A stretch of DNA of 64,000 nt from Pseudomonadota bacterium (GCA_023387335.1 JAEWIF010000050.1:1-64000); one strand, 5' to 3'. Shown: positions 1 through 11,523, counted from the first letter of the stretch. Notes: generated from the letters alone by a model not told the origin. Numbers and translations: made by a program.

Positions 1-1
1 C

Positions 2-1396
2 CCGGCGCCCGCGCCGCGTTCCGCCTCCGAAACCGCCCGAACCCCAGCTCCCCAGCGCGCCGCCCGCCCGGCCGCCAAGGCGCCGGCCGCTCCCGCACGC
101 GAGCCGGCCTCCGAAGGCCGCCCCCGACTGCAGGTCGACCTGCTGGACATCGCCATCGACCAGGCGCCGGCGCTCAAGTCCTCGGCCCAACTGGCCCCGC
201 CACTGCCCAACGCCATGACCCGCGCCGACGCCGCGGCCGCGTGGCAGGAGATCAACTCGCCGCCGGAGAAGCAGCTGGCCGCCGCCCGCGAGCAGTCCCA
301 GGCCGTCCAGGCCGAGATCCAGGCGCTGCGCGAACAGACCCGCCGCCAGTCGGACCAGCTTCAGAAGCTCGTGGACCAGCGCAACCTGGCGCGCGACATC
401 ATCGCCGGCATCGCCGGCGCCATCGCCGTCGGCCTGGCGCTGCTGCTGTGGCGCCGTTCGCGTGAAACCGCGGCGCAGCGCGCCTGGTACCAGCGCTCGC
501 CGGTGTCGCCGGCCCCGAGTGCCGAAGACAGCAGCTTCGTGGACAGCAGCTTTCCCGATCACGCGCCGGAGCCGCCGCGCCTCGCGCCCGAGCCCGACAG
601 CGGCTGGTCGGTGCAGGCGCAGGTGGGCACGGGCGGCGTGCGCGCGGCGGAAAGCGGCTACGGCCGCAGCCGCATGCTGCCCAGCGCCGAGGAACTGCTG
701 GACGTGCAGGAGAAGGCCAACTTCTTCCTGGCGATCGGCCAGCCGGAGAAGGCGATCGAGCTGCTCGAATCGCGGCTGCTCGAGCACCTGGGCGGCAGCC
801 CCTTCCTCTGGCTGGACCTGCTGGACCTGTGCCGCAAGCTGCAGCGCGCCGACGACTACGAGCGGGTGCGCGAGGAGTTCCAGCGCCACTTCGCCGCGCG
901 CCTGCCGCATTTCGAGGAAGCGCATACGCAGAACGGCGGGCTGGAGCGCTATCCGAAGGCGCTGTCGCGCATCGAGCTGCTGTGGCCGTCCACGCGGGTG
1001 ATGCAGGAGATCGAGAAGTCGCTGTTCGAGGAACGCGCGCCCGGCGCCATCATGTTCGACCTGGAAGCGTCGCGCGAACTGCTGCTGCTCTACAGCATCG
1101 CGCTGGACGTCACCTCGCTGGAGGACGGCCGGCCCTACACGCCCACGATGGTGACGGCGCTGGAGGACCAGGGCCCGCCCCAGTTCGAGAACTCGCACAT
1201 CAGCACCCAGCCGATGCCGCTGATGGAACTGGACTCGCAGGAGTCCATGCCGAGCGCCATGATCAACCTGGGCCTGGACCTGGACTTCAACTCGCTGGAA
1301 AAGACCGCGATGCTGCCGGAGCTCGACTTCGAGAGCCTGAACGTCGACCTGGACCTCGACCTCGCCGAACCCGGCGCGACGCGGGTGAAGACGTGA
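2..1396 (+). CDS. FimV-like TPR membrane protein, 5' end outside window
   Basis: The frame is already open at the window edge, so the N-terminus is missing; 464 residues are visible. In order they show a Pro/Ala-rich stretch, a Gln/Glu-rich coiled coil (visible residues about 85-125), one membrane helix (about 132-150, ending in WRRSR), a low-complexity linker, a helical TPR-like block (about 225-300, with FFLAIGQPEKAIELLESRLL) and an acidic tail of repeated Asp-Leu pairs. This order, coiled coil then single helix then cytoplasmic TPRs, resembles the C-terminal two thirds of FimV, the inner-membrane organiser of type IV pili and polarity; the LysM part would lie upstream. The small exported gene that follows starts 2 bases after the stop. 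A generic TPR anchor protein is the alternative. Confidence 0.7.
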   Translation, partial: PAPAPRSASETARTPAPQRAARPAAKAPAAPAREPASEGRPRLQVDLLDIAIDQAPALKSSAQLAPPLPNAMTRADAAAAWQEINSPPEKQLAAAREQSQAVQAEIQALREQTRRQSDQLQKLVDQRNLARDIIAGIAGAIAVGLALLLWRRSRETAAQRAWYQRSPVSPAPSAEDSSFVDSSFPDHAPEPPRLAPEPDSGWSVQAQVGTGGVRAAESGYGRSRMLPSAEELLDVQEKANFFLAIGQPEKAIELLESRLLEHLGGSPFLWLDLLDLCRKLQRADDYERVREEFQRHFAARLPHFEEAHTQNGGLERYPKALSRIELLWPSTRVMQEIEKSLFEERAPGAIMFDLEASRELLLLYSIALDVTSLEDGRPYTPTMVTALEDQGPPQFENSHISTQPMPLMELDSQESMPSAMINLGLDLDFNSLEKTAMLPELDFESLNVDLDLDLAEPGATRVKT

Positions 1397-1398
1397 AC

Positions 1399-1776
1399 AT
1401 GCCTGTCCTGCTCCACACCGCTGCGCTCGCACTGGCGGGCATTGCCTTCCCGGCCCACGCCACCGAGTGGGTGAGCTACGGCCAGAGCGAGAACGGCGCG
1501 TACTACTTCGACAGGTCCGGCATCCGCGTGGAGGGCGACCACAAGCGCGTATGGCGTCTCTTCGCGCTGCGCGAGCCGCAGGGCGGCGTGCAGTCGGGCA
1601 AGGCGCTGATCGAGTTCCAGTGCAAGGCCGGCACCTTCCGCTACCTGCGCACCATGTACTACTCGGGACCGATGGGCCAGGGCAAGTACGTCGGCGGGGC
1701 CAAGGAGCAGCCGGCGGAGCCGATCGCGCCCGGGACCATGATCGGGGAGCTCGCGCAGAAGATCTGCGTGCAATGA
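1399..1776 (+). CDS. Small secreted protein, surface-adhesin E-like
   Basis: The product has 125 residues. It starts with a short Sec signal peptide ending FPAHA just before TEW, leaving a mature domain of about 105 residues. The pattern (WVSYGQSENGAYYFD near the start, then VWRLFALREPQ, a single Cys in FQCKAG and another near the C-terminus in KICVQ) is like the small beta-rich surface-adhesin E family common in Burkholderiales, and the two Cys could form a disulfide. The ATG at 1399 is preferred; a GTG two codons upstream overlaps the stop of the preceding gene. It is probably cotranscribed with that gene. No specific function can be assigned. Confidence 0.75.
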   Translation: MPVLLHTAALALAGIAFPAHATEWVSYGQSENGAYYFDRSGIRVEGDHKRVWRLFALREPQGGVQSGKALIEFQCKAGTFRYLRTMYYSGPMGQGKYVGGAKEQPAEPIAPGTMIGELAQKICVQ

Positions 1777-1802
1777 GAAAGGGCCGCGATCGCGGCCCTT
1801 TC
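1777..1802. terminator. Bidirectional hairpin terminator
   Basis: A perfect 26-bp palindrome centred on GCGATCGC, with GAAAGGGCC on one side and GGCCCTTTC on the other, starts one base after the stop at 1776. It lies between convergent genes and has A- and T-containing ends on both strands, so it can terminate both the adhesin-like gene and the BMP transporter operon. Confidence 0.8.
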
Positions 1803-1821
1803 GTCTTCAGCGAAAAGCTGA

Positions 1822-3000
1822 TTACTTCTTGTCGCCGCCCGGCACCTTGCCTTCGACGCCCTGCACGTAGAAGTTGATGCCGACCAGGAACTTGTCGTCG
1901 GCGACGGCGTCCTTGGCGACCACTTCCTTGCCGGTGTTGTCTTTGATCGGGCCCTTCCAGATCTGGAAGCTGCCGTCCTTCAGGCCGGCCTTGACTTCCT
2001 CGAGGCGCTTCTTCGCGTCTTCCGGCACGTCGGCGGCCACGGACACCATGTCGATGGCGCCTTCCTTCACGCCCCACCAGGACTGCTGGTTGCCCTGCCA
2101 CTTGCCTTCCAGCGCATCACGCGTGGCCTTGACGTAGTACGGGCCCCAGTTGATGACGGCCGAGCCCAGGTGGGCCTTGGGACCGTAGTTGGTCATGTCG
2201 CTGTCCCAGCCGAAGGCGCGCTTGCCCATCTTCTCGGCGGTCTGCAGCACGGCCGACGAGTCGGTGTTCTGCATCAGCACGTCGGCGCCGCCGTTGATCA
2301 GCGACGTGGCGGCCTCGGTCTCCTTCGGCGGATCGAACCACTTGCCGACCCAGACCACCTTGGTCTTGATCTTCGGGTTCACCGACTGGGCGCCCATGGT
2401 GAAGCTGTTGATGTTGCGGACCACTTCCGGGATCGGCACCGAGCCCACCACGCCCAGCGTGTTGGTCTTGGTCATCTTGCCGGCGATGACGCCCGCCATG
2501 TACGCGCCTTCGTAGGTGCGGCTGTCGTAGGTGCGCAGGTTGTCGGCGGTCTTGTAGCCGGTGGCGTGCTCGAACTTCACGTCCTTGTGGTCGCCGGCCA
2601 CCTTCACCATCGGCTCCATGTAGCCGAAGGTGGTGCCGAACACCAGCTTGGCGCCGGAGCTGGCCATGTCGCGGATGACGCGCTCGGCGTCGGCCGACTC
2701 GGGCACGTTCTCCACGAAGCTGGTCTGGACCTTGTCGCCGAACTCCTTCTCGACCGCCTTGCGGCCGTTGTCGTGCGCGAAGGTCCAGCCGCCGTCGCCC
2801 ACCGGGCCGATGTAGGCGAACGCGATCTTCAGCGGCTCCGCCTTGGCGGGCGCGGGGGCGGAGGCGGCGGGGGCGGCCGCCGTCGGAGCGGCAGCGGGAG
2901 CGGCCGGCTCTTCCTTCTTGCCGCAGGCCACCAGGGCCGAGGCGGCCAGCGCGGTCAGCGCGGCGGCCTGCAGCAGGGAGCGTTTTCTGAGATCGGTCAT
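1822..3000 (-). CDS. BMP-family ABC transporter substrate-binding lipoprotein
   Basis: The product has 392 residues and a lipoprotein signal with lipobox LVAC, lipidated Cys at residue 26, followed by an Ala/Pro linker. The core begins LKIAFAYIGPVGDGGWTFAHD, typical of the BmpA/PnrA/Med family of type I periplasmic receptors, whose characterised members bind nucleosides. It is the last gene of a minus-strand operon: LysR, ATPase, two permeases, this receptor. Xanthine dehydrogenase is encoded divergently from the same operon, so a purine base or nucleoside ligand is likely, but the ligand cannot be read from the sequence. A 26-bp terminator hairpin lies just past its stop. Confidence 0.92.
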   Translation of the reverse strand: MTDLRKRSLLQAAALTALAASALVACGKKEEPAAPAAAPTAAAPAASAPAPAKAEPLKIAFAYIGPVGDGGWTFAHDNGRKAVEKEFGDKVQTSFVENVPESADAERVIRDMASSGAKLVFGTTFGYMEPMVKVAGDHKDVKFEHATGYKTADNLRTYDSRTYEGAYMAGVIAGKMTKTNTLGVVGSVPIPEVVRNINSFTMGAQSVNPKIKTKVVWVGKWFDPPKETEAATSLINGGADVLMQNTDSSAVLQTAEKMGKRAFGWDSDMTNYGPKAHLGSAVINWGPYYVKATRDALEGKWQGNQQSWWGVKEGAIDMVSVAADVPEDAKKRLEEVKAGLKDGSFQIWKGPIKDNTGKEVVAKDAVADDKFLVGINFYVQGVEGKVPGGDKK

Positions 3001-3042
3001 GGAGTCCTCTGAGTGATGGGATGGGCTGGATGAAACCGCAAA

Positions 3043-3963
3043 TTATGTGCCGGGATGGAAGGGTTTCCCAAGCGATGCCGGCATGTTGATGCGGATCCAG
3101 GCCGGGTTGCGCGAGATGAGGGCCAGCACCACGATGGTCGCGAGGTAGGGCAGCATGGTGAGGAACTGGCTGGCCACTTCCACCCCGCTGCCCTGCAGGT
3201 GGAACTGCAGCATGGTCACGCCGCCGAACAGGTAGGCGCCCAGCAGCACGCGCGCCGGCCGCCAGGTGGCGAAGGTGGTCAGCGCCAGCGCGATCCAGCC
3301 GCGGCCGGCCACCATGCCTTCCACCCACAGCGGCGTGTAGATCACCGCCAGGTAGGCACCGGCCAGGCCGCACAGCGCGCCGCCGGCCACCACCGCCGCC
3401 AGCCGGATGCGGCGCACCGGATAGCCGAGCGAGTGCGCCGACTCGGGCGACTCGCCCACCGAGCGCAGCACCAGGCCCGCGCGCGAGCGGTAGAGGAACC
3501 AGACCAGGAAGATCACCAGCGCGATGGCGACGTACACCATGGGGTGCTGGCGGAACAGCGCCGGGCCCACCAGCGGGATGTCGCCCAGCACGGGAACGGA
3601 AAAGCGCGGCCGCTCCGGCAGCTTCTCCTGCACGTACTTGATGCCCGCGAACGCGGAGAAGCCCGCGCCGAACAGGCTGAGCGCCAGGCCGGTGGCGTAC
3701 TGGTTGGTGTTGAGCCAGATGACCAGCAGGCCGAAGATCGCGGCGAGCAAGGCGCCGGCGCCCATGCCGGCCGCGAAGCCCAGCAGGTCGATGCCGGTGT
3801 GCACCACCGTCACGAAGCCGGCGAGCGCGGCGCACAGCATGATGCCCTCGGCGCCCAGGTTGACCACGCCGGCCTTCTCGTTGACCAGCAGGCCCAGCGC
3901 GGCGAGCGCGAGCACGGTGCCGGCGTTGAGGGTGGCGGCGAAGAGCAGTGCGTAGCTTTCCAT
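3043..3963 (-). CDS. ABC transporter permease (BMP/nucleoside-type, second subunit)
   Basis: The product has 306 residues and about eight to ten hydrophobic segments. The stretch NEKAGVVNLGAEGIMLCAAL is the signature of the branched-chain/nucleoside permease family (BPD_transp_2) found with BMP receptors. The start MESYALLF was chosen because its ATG overlaps the stop of the upstream permease gene (TGATG), the usual translational coupling; a longer reading into that gene has no family support. With the other permease it forms the membrane channel for substrate delivered by the lipoprotein encoded 42 bp downstream. Confidence 0.92.
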   Translation of the reverse strand: MESYALLFAATLNAGTVLALAALGLLVNEKAGVVNLGAEGIMLCAALAGFVTVVHTGIDLLGFAAGMGAGALLAAIFGLLVIWLNTNQYATGLALSLFGAGFSAFAGIKYVQEKLPERPRFSVPVLGDIPLVGPALFRQHPMVYVAIALVIFLVWFLYRSRAGLVLRSVGESPESAHSLGYPVRRIRLAAVVAGGALCGLAGAYLAVIYTPLWVEGMVAGRGWIALALTTFATWRPARVLLGAYLFGGVTMLQFHLQGSGVEVASQFLTMLPYLATIVVLALISRNPAWIRINMPASLGKPFHPGT

Positions 3964-5078
3964 CACACCGTCCCCTGCTTGGCCGGCACGGTGCCGGAGC
4001 CCGCGGCGGCCGCCGCCGGTTGCCTGGGTGCCCACCGCACCCGGTACGCGATCAGCGTGTCGCACGCCAGCAGCGTGAACAGCAGCAGCCCCTGGAACAC
4101 GCCGGTCAGCGACTTGGGCAGCCCCAGGCGCGACTGCGCCAGTTCACCGCCGATGTAGAACATGCTCATGAGCACCGCCGAGAACACCATCCCGACCGGA
4201 TGCAGCCGGCCCACGAACGCCACGATGATGGCCGCGAAGCCGTAGCCCGCCGGCACGTAGGGCGTCAGCTGGCCGATCGGCCCCGCCACTTCGAGCGCGC
4301 CCGCCAGGCCCGCGCAGCCGCCGCTGACGAGCAGCGCCAGCCACAGCGCGCGCCGCGACGAGAAGCCCGCGTAGCGAGCCGCCGCCGGCGCCAGACCACC
4401 TACCTGCTGGGCGAATCCGGCGCGCGTGCGGAACAGGAACACCCACAGCACCGCCACGCCCGCCAGCGCGATCAGCAAGCCTATGCTCACGCGCGAGCCC
4501 TGCATCAGCCGCGGGATCTGCGTCACCGATTCGAAGGTTCGGGTCTGCGGGAAGTTGTAGCCGCCCGGGTCCTTCCAGGGCCCGAACACCAGGTAGAACA
4601 GCAGCTGCTCGGCCACGTAGACCAGCATCAGGCTGACCAGGATCTCGTTGGCGTTGAAGCGGTCGCGCAGCAGCGCGGTGAGCGACGCCCACAGCATGCC
4701 GCCCGCGATGCCGGCCAGGAGGATGGCGAGAACGATCCAGCGACCGGTGGTCTTGTCGGCCATGAGCGCGACGCCACCGGCCAGGATGGCGCCCAGGACG
4801 AACTGACCCTCGGCGCCGATGTTCCACACGTTGGAGCGGAAGCACACGGCCAGCCCCAGGGCGATCAGCAGCAGCGGTGTGGCCTTGACGGTGAGTTCGC
4901 CCAGCGCGTAGGCCGACTTGACCGGCTCCCAGAAGAACACCTGCAGCCCGCGCACCGGGTCCTTGCCCAGCGCCATGAACAGCAGCACGCCGATGACGAC
5001 CGTGAGCGCCAGCGCCAGCACCGGCGAGGCGACGCTCCACAGCCGCGAGGCCTCGGGCCTTGCTTCCAGCCTAAGCAT
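3963..5078 (-). CDS. ABC transporter permease (BMP/nucleoside-type, first subunit)
   Basis: The product has 371 residues. An N-terminal cytoplasmic stretch is followed by multiple membrane helices (SPVLALALTVVIGVLLFMAL first). The motif FRSNVWNIGAEGQFVLGAIL marks the family of BMP-associated permeases (YufP type). The C-terminus carries an Ala-rich tail. It overlaps the ATPase gene upstream by 8 bp and the second permease by one base, so the four transporter genes form one translationally coupled operon. Confidence 0.92.
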   Translation of the reverse strand: MLRLEARPEASRLWSVASPVLALALTVVIGVLLFMALGKDPVRGLQVFFWEPVKSAYALGELTVKATPLLLIALGLAVCFRSNVWNIGAEGQFVLGAILAGGVALMADKTTGRWIVLAILLAGIAGGMLWASLTALLRDRFNANEILVSLMLVYVAEQLLFYLVFGPWKDPGGYNFPQTRTFESVTQIPRLMQGSRVSIGLLIALAGVAVLWVFLFRTRAGFAQQVGGLAPAAARYAGFSSRRALWLALLVSGGCAGLAGALEVAGPIGQLTPYVPAGYGFAAIIVAFVGRLHPVGMVFSAVLMSMFYIGGELAQSRLGLPKSLTGVFQGLLLFTLLACDTLIAYRVRWAPRQPAAAAAGSGTVPAKQGTV

Positions 5079-6609
5079 CGGCGGCCTCCCGCGCGGCGAC
5101 CTCGGCGGGCGCGTCCCACAGGCCGCTCATCCAGGCGCCGATCTTCTCCACCGTGGCCTCGCCGCGCGCGAGCGGCGGCGACAGGCGGCCCTTGGCGATC
5201 ACGTGCAGGCGGTCGCTCACTTCGAACAGTTCCTCCAGTTCCTCGCTGACCACGAGCACGGCGCAGCCGGCTTCGGACAGCGCCAGGATCTCGCCGCGGA
5301 TCTGGGCGGCGGCGCCCACGTCCACGCCCCAGGTCGGCTGCGAGATCACCAGCAGCCTGGGCTTGGCGTCGATCTCGCGGCCGACGATGAATTTCTGCAG
5401 GTTGCCGCCCGACAGCGATCGCGCCGCCGCGTCGGGCCCGCCCGCCTTCACGTTGAAGCGGCGGATCACGTCCTGGGCCTGCGAGCGCAATCCCTTGACG
5501 TCGATCCAGCCGCTGCGGCCCACCGCATCGGTGCGGGTGAGCATCAGGTTGTGCGCCAGGCCGAGCGAGGGCACGGCGCCGCGGCCCAGGCGCTCCTCCG
5601 GCACGAAATGAAGCCCGAGCCGGCGCCGCTGCGCCGGGCCCAGGCGACCGGCCGGCTGGCCGGCGACGCGCACGGCCTGCGGCGCGGCGCGGGTGTCCTC
5701 GCCCGAGAGGGCATACAGCAGCTCGCGCTGGCCGTTGCCCGACACGCCCGCGATGCCCACCACTTCGCCGGCGCGAACCTGCAGCGCGATGTCCTCCAGG
5801 TCCACGCCGAAGGGCGAGTCGCGCTCCAGCGTCAGGCGATCGACCTCCAGCACCGCGGCGCCCGGCGTGTGCGCGCGGTGCTCCAGCCGCGGCGGCTCGG
5901 CGCCGATCATCATGCGGCTGAGCGAGGCGTTGCTCTCCTGGCGCGGATCGCATTCGCCGGTGACGCGGCCGCCGCGCAGCACGGTGCAGGCGTCGCACAG
6001 CTCGCGGATCTCGTGCAGCTTGTGGCTGATATACAGGATGCTGCAGCCCTGCGCCGCCAGCTGGCGCAGCACCACGAACAGCTTCTCCACCGCCTGTGGC
6101 GTCAGCACCGAGGTCGGCTCGTCCAGGATCAGCAGCTGCGGGTCGGTGAGCAGCGCGCGGATGATCTCCACCCGCTGCATCTCGCCCACCGACAGCGTGT
6201 GCACCGGCCGCGAGGGGTCGACGTGCAGGCCGTATTCGGCGGCCTTGCCCTCGATGCGCCGCGCCACCTCGGCGAGCGACAGGCCGCGCCCCAGGCCCAG
6301 CCAGACGTTCTCGGCCACGGTCAGCGTGTCGAACAGGCTGAAGTGCTGGAACACCATGCTGATACCCAGCTCGCGCGCCTCGTGCGGGTTGCGCACCTGC
6401 ACCGGCCGGCCGTTCCACAGCACCTGGCCGGCATCGGGCTTGACCGAGCCGTAGATGATCTTCATGAGCGTGGACTTGCCGGCGCCGTTCTCGCCCAGCA
6501 CGGCATGGGTCTGGCCCGGCAGCACCTCCAGCGAGATGCCGTCGTTGGCCACCACGGCCGGGTAGCGCTTGGTGATGCCCGAAAGGCGCAGGCGGGGTGG
6601 CGCGCTCAT
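5071..6609 (-). CDS. ABC transporter ATP-binding protein with two ATPase domains (BMP/sugar type)
   Basis: The product has 512 residues with tandem nucleotide-binding domains. Domain 1 carries Walker A GENGAGKST, signature LSVGEMQRV and Walker B LLILDEPTSVL. Domain 2 lacks a canonical Walker A (GVSGNGQREL), as is normal for this family, but keeps the signature LSGGNLQKF. This is the layout of the RbsA/YufO class that energises BMP-type nucleoside uptake. The start MSAPPRLRL is set by a 4-bp ATGA overlap with the LysR gene upstream and by the position of the first beta strand before Walker A. The longer open frame upstream is antisense-like GC sequence. Confidence 0.93.
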   Translation of the reverse strand: MSAPPRLRLSGITKRYPAVVANDGISLEVLPGQTHAVLGENGAGKSTLMKIIYGSVKPDAGQVLWNGRPVQVRNPHEARELGISMVFQHFSLFDTLTVAENVWLGLGRGLSLAEVARRIEGKAAEYGLHVDPSRPVHTLSVGEMQRVEIIRALLTDPQLLILDEPTSVLTPQAVEKLFVVLRQLAAQGCSILYISHKLHEIRELCDACTVLRGGRVTGECDPRQESNASLSRMMIGAEPPRLEHRAHTPGAAVLEVDRLTLERDSPFGVDLEDIALQVRAGEVVGIAGVSGNGQRELLYALSGEDTRAAPQAVRVAGQPAGRLGPAQRRRLGLHFVPEERLGRGAVPSLGLAHNLMLTRTDAVGRSGWIDVKGLRSQAQDVIRRFNVKAGGPDAAARSLSGGNLQKFIVGREIDAKPRLLVISQPTWGVDVGAAAQIRGEILALSEAGCAVLVVSEELEELFEVSDRLHVIAKGRLSPPLARGEATVEKIGAWMSGLWDAPAEVAAREAADA

Positions 6610-7544
6610 GCTTCCCCCGTCCTCAGGCGCCCGGCCGCGGCCTTGATGCGCCCGCGCAGCCAGCGCGCGGCGGCCGAGGCGTGGCTGCGCTCGTGCCACA
6701 GCTGGTAGTAGGTGAGCGGCGGGAATTCCACCGGCGGCTTCAGGATGGCGACCGGCAGCCGGGCCAGGTAGCGCTCGCAGAACAGGCGACCGGTCGTCAT
6801 CACCAGCAGGCTGGAAGCGACCATGGCCGGGATCAGGCCGAAATGCGCGCAGCGCGCGGTGATGTTCCGTTCCAGGCCCAGGCCCTCCAGGTGTTCGTCG
6901 ATGACGCCGCGCGCGCCGGGATGCATGGGCGTGGGCGCCACGTGTTCGGATTCGAGCCAGTCCTGCGCGGTCCAGCCGCGCCGCACCGCCGGATGGTCGC
7001 GCGCCACCAGGCACACCACTTCGTCGGTGAACAGCTCCGCGCGATGCAGGTCGCCGGGCGGCTGCAGCCAGTTGCCGACCACCACGTCGGTGTCGCCCTG
7101 GGCGAGGCGCGCGTGGTAGTGGCCGTCGGGCGAGAGCGGATGGATCTCGATGCGGGTGCGCGGCGCGGCCTGCCGCAGGTCGGCCACCAGGCCCGGCAGG
7201 AACTGCGGATCGAGGTAGTCGCTCGCGGCCAGGCGGAAGGTGTTGGTCGCGGTGGCGGGATCGAAGCCGCGCACGTCGCTGAAGAGGGACTGCGCCGCCT
7301 GCAGGATGCTGGCGCTGGGCTCGATCATGCGCAGGCCGGCATCGGTGGGCACCATGGTGGCGCCCGAGCGCACCAGCAACGGATCGCCGGCCAGCTCGCG
7401 AAGGCGCTTCAGGGCGGCCGACACCTGCGGCTGGTACATGCCCAGGCGCATGGCGGCGCGGGAGACGCTGCGTTCAGTCAACACGGTGTGCAGGACCCGG
7501 ATGAGATGGAGGTCGATCTTGTCGAAAAGGGCTTGGTCTCTCAT
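6606..7544 (-). CDS. LysR-type regulator heading the purine ABC transporter operon
   Basis: The product has 312 residues from the ATG. The N-terminal winged helix-turn-helix is typical (LHLIRVLHTVLTERSVSRAA, then YQPQVSAALKRLRELAGDPL), followed by the periplasmic-binding-protein-like effector domain. A GTG 30 bases further upstream is possible, but the ATG fits the family start better. The gene overlaps the transporter ATPase gene by 4 bp and is divergent from xdhA, so it is placed to control both purine uptake and xanthine oxidation. The 94-bp region in front holds CGCCAGC at 7547-7553 and its complement GCTGGCG at 7593-7599, a possible binding site. The effector is unknown; a purine or urate is inferred from context. 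Confidence 0.88.
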   Translation of the reverse strand: MRDQALFDKIDLHLIRVLHTVLTERSVSRAAMRLGMYQPQVSAALKRLRELAGDPLLVRSGATMVPTDAGLRMIEPSASILQAAQSLFSDVRGFDPATATNTFRLAASDYLDPQFLPGLVADLRQAAPRTRIEIHPLSPDGHYHARLAQGDTDVVVGNWLQPPGDLHRAELFTDEVVCLVARDHPAVRRGWTAQDWLESEHVAPTPMHPGARGVIDEHLEGLGLERNITARCAHFGLIPAMVASSLLVMTTGRLFCERYLARLPVAILKPPVEFPPLTYYQLWHERSHASAAARWLRGRIKAAAGRLRTGEA

Positions 7545-7638
7545 ACCGCCAGCGGCATGGTTTTGATATGGCACGGCTTATGCCGGTGGCATGCTGGCGT
7601 TCTACCCTCCAACCGCGGTATTCCATCTCCGTGCCTGC
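7545..7638. promoter_or_regulatory. Divergent control region between LysR and xdhA
   Basis: This 94-bp gap is the only space for the promoters of both operons. It contains an inverted repeat, CGCCAGC (7547-7553) and GCTGGCG (7593-7599), with a second imperfect pair GGCAT/ATGCC inside. These could be LysR recognition and activation sites. No confident -35/-10 pair could be picked. Confidence 0.4.
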
Positions 7639-9101
<1,463 letters not shown>

Positions 9102-9105
<4 letters not shown>

Positions 9106-11495
9106 CCGCGCGCGAGAACGAATTCACCTCGACCACCGGCGGCGGCCCGGGCGGACCCGCCGATGCCGGCGAACGCAACCTCGCGCCCGCCACCCGGTCG
9201 CCGCATGCGCCGCCGTCGCCGCTGCCCGCGATGGGCCGCGCACGCCCGCACGAGAGCGCCCGCGCCCAGGTGGCCGGCGCCGCGACCTACGTCGACGACA
9301 TCCCCGAGGTGAAAGGCACGCTGCACGCGGCGCCCATCCTGTCCACCATGGCGCACGGCCTGCTGCGCGGCGTCGACACGAGCGCGGCCGAGGCCATGCC
9401 CGGCGTTCGCGGCATCGTGCTCGCCCGCGACATCCCCGGCGATCCGCTGCTGGCCACCTTCGTGCACGACGAGCCGATCTTCGCGGTCGACAAGGTGCAG
9501 CACATCGGCCAGGTCGTCGGCCTGGTGGTCGCCGACAGCGTGATGCAGGCGCGCCGCGCCGCGCGCGCGGTCAAGCTGCAGATCGATCCGCTCTCGCCCG
9601 TGCTGGACGTGCGCCAGGCCCACGCCGCCCAGAGCTACGTGCTGCCGCCGGTCGTGGTGCGCCGCGGCGAACCCGAGGCCGCGCTGGCCGCCGCCAGGCA
9701 CCGGTTGTCCGGCCAGCTGGAAGTCGGCGGCCAGGAACATTTCTACCTGGAAGGCCAGGTCGCCTACGCGCTGCCGCTGGAGCAGGACCAGTGGTGGATC
9801 CACTCCAGCACCCAGCACCCGGGCGAGGTGCAGCACTGGGTGGCGCACGCGCTCGGGCTGGAGAACAACGCGGTCACGGTCGAGTGCCGGCGCATGGGCG
9901 GCGGCTTCGGCGGCAAGGAAACCCAGGCCGGCCACATGGCGGTGTGGGCGGCGCTGGCGGCGCGCAAGCTGCGGCGGCCGGTCAAGCTGCGGCTGGACCG
10001 CGACGACGATTTCCTGGTCACCGGCAAGCGCCACCCGTTCGCCTACGACTGGGATGCCGGCTTCGACGACGACGGCCGCCTGACCGCGCTCAAGCTCACC
10101 ATGCTGGCCAACTGCGGCTTCTCGGCCGACCTGTCCGGCCCGGTGGCCGACCGCGCCATCTTCCACACCGACAACGCCTACTACCTGTCGGACGTGGAGA
10201 TCGCCTCCTACCGCTGCCGCACCAACACCCAGAGCCACACCGCGTTCCGCGGCTTCGGCGGGCCGCAGGGCGTGATCCTCATCGAGGCCATCCTCGGCGA
10301 CATCGCGCGCCACCTGGGCCGCGACGCGCTGGACGTGCGCAAGGCCAACCTGTACGGCGTGGGCGAGCGCGACGTCACGCATTACCGGATGAAGGTCGAG
10401 GACAACATCCTCGATCCGCTGATCTCGCAGCTGGAGAAGAGCAGCGGCTACCGCGCGCGTCGCGAGCAGATCGCGGCCTGGAACGCGAAGAGCGAAGTGA
10501 TCAAGCGCGGCATCGCGATCACGCCGGTCAAGTTCGGCATCAGCTTCACCGCGACGTTCTTCAACCAGGCCGGCGCGCTGGTCCACGTGTTCACCGACGG
10601 CAGCGTGCAGGTCAACCATGGCGGCACCGAGATGGGCCAGGGCCTGCACACCAAGGTGATGCAGATCGTGGCCGACGAGCTGGGCGTGCCCTTCGAGCGC
10701 GTGCGCTGCACGCCCACCGAAACCGGCAAGGTGCCCAACGCGTCCGCGACCGCCGCTTCGAGCGGCACCGACCTCAACGGCCGCGCCGCGCAGTTCGCGG
10801 CGCGCAACGTGCGCGACAACCTCGCCGCCTTCGTCGCGGGACTGGACGGCTGCGGCGCGGGCGCGGTCAGCCTGCGCGGCGGGCAGGTCATCTCGCCGAA
10901 GGCCGTGCGCAGCTTCGACGAGGTGGTCAAGGCCGCCTACGCCAACCGCATCCAGCTGTGGAGCGATGGCTTCTACCGCACGCCCAAGATCCACTACGAC
11001 AAGACCACCCTCACCGGCCGGCCGTTCTTCTACTTCAGCTACGGCGCGGCGTGCAGCGAGGTCGCGATCGACACGCTCACGGGCGAGAGCCGCCTCCTGA
11101 AGGTGGACATCCTGCACGACGTGGGCACCTCGCTGAACCCGGCCATCGACATCGGCCAGATCGAGGGCGGCTTCATCCAGGGCGTGGGCTGGCTCACCAC
11201 CGAACAGCTGGTCTGGAACGACAAGGGTCTGCTCGCCACGCACGCGCCGAGCACCTACAAGATCCCCGCCACCGGCGACGTGCCGGAGCATTTCCATATC
11301 GCGCTCTGGCACGAAGGCAACCGCGAGGACAACGTCGGCGGCAGCAAGGCCGTGGGCGAGCCGCCGTTCATGCTGGCGATCAGCGCGTGGGAGGCGTTGC
11401 GCGACGCGGTCGCGCAGGCGCGCGGCGACCGTCGCGCTCCGCTGGTGGCGCCGGCCACCGCGGAGAACGTCCTGAAAGCCCTGATGAGCACCTGA
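9102..11495 (+). CDS. xdhB: Xanthine dehydrogenase large, molybdenum-binding subunit
   Basis: The product has 797 residues. After about 45 variable residues the first domain starts (GRARPHESARAQVAGAATYV). The molybdopterin-binding part carries RRMGGGFGGKE, the glycine-rich loop near the cofactor, and FRGFGGPQG, a conserved cofactor/substrate segment. VGGSKAVGEPPFMLAISAWE near the C-terminus contains the catalytic Glu of the family (GEPP). It forms the hydroxylase core that converts hypoxanthine to xanthine to urate. Its start overlaps xdhA by 4 bp. XdhC, which inserts the sulfurated cofactor, is encoded 16 kb away beside puuD and not in this operon. Adjacent uptake and downstream urate genes make purine the clear substrate. 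Confidence 0.95.
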
Positions 11496-11523
11496 GCGAA
11501 GCTCCGCGCGGCAGAATGGCCGC

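Noticed and set aside
2170..3012. Long open frames opposite the BMP transporter, xdhAB, urt and ure genes
   Set aside because: They are His/Arg/Gly-rich shadows caused by high GC codon use and have no recognisable domains or ribosome sites.
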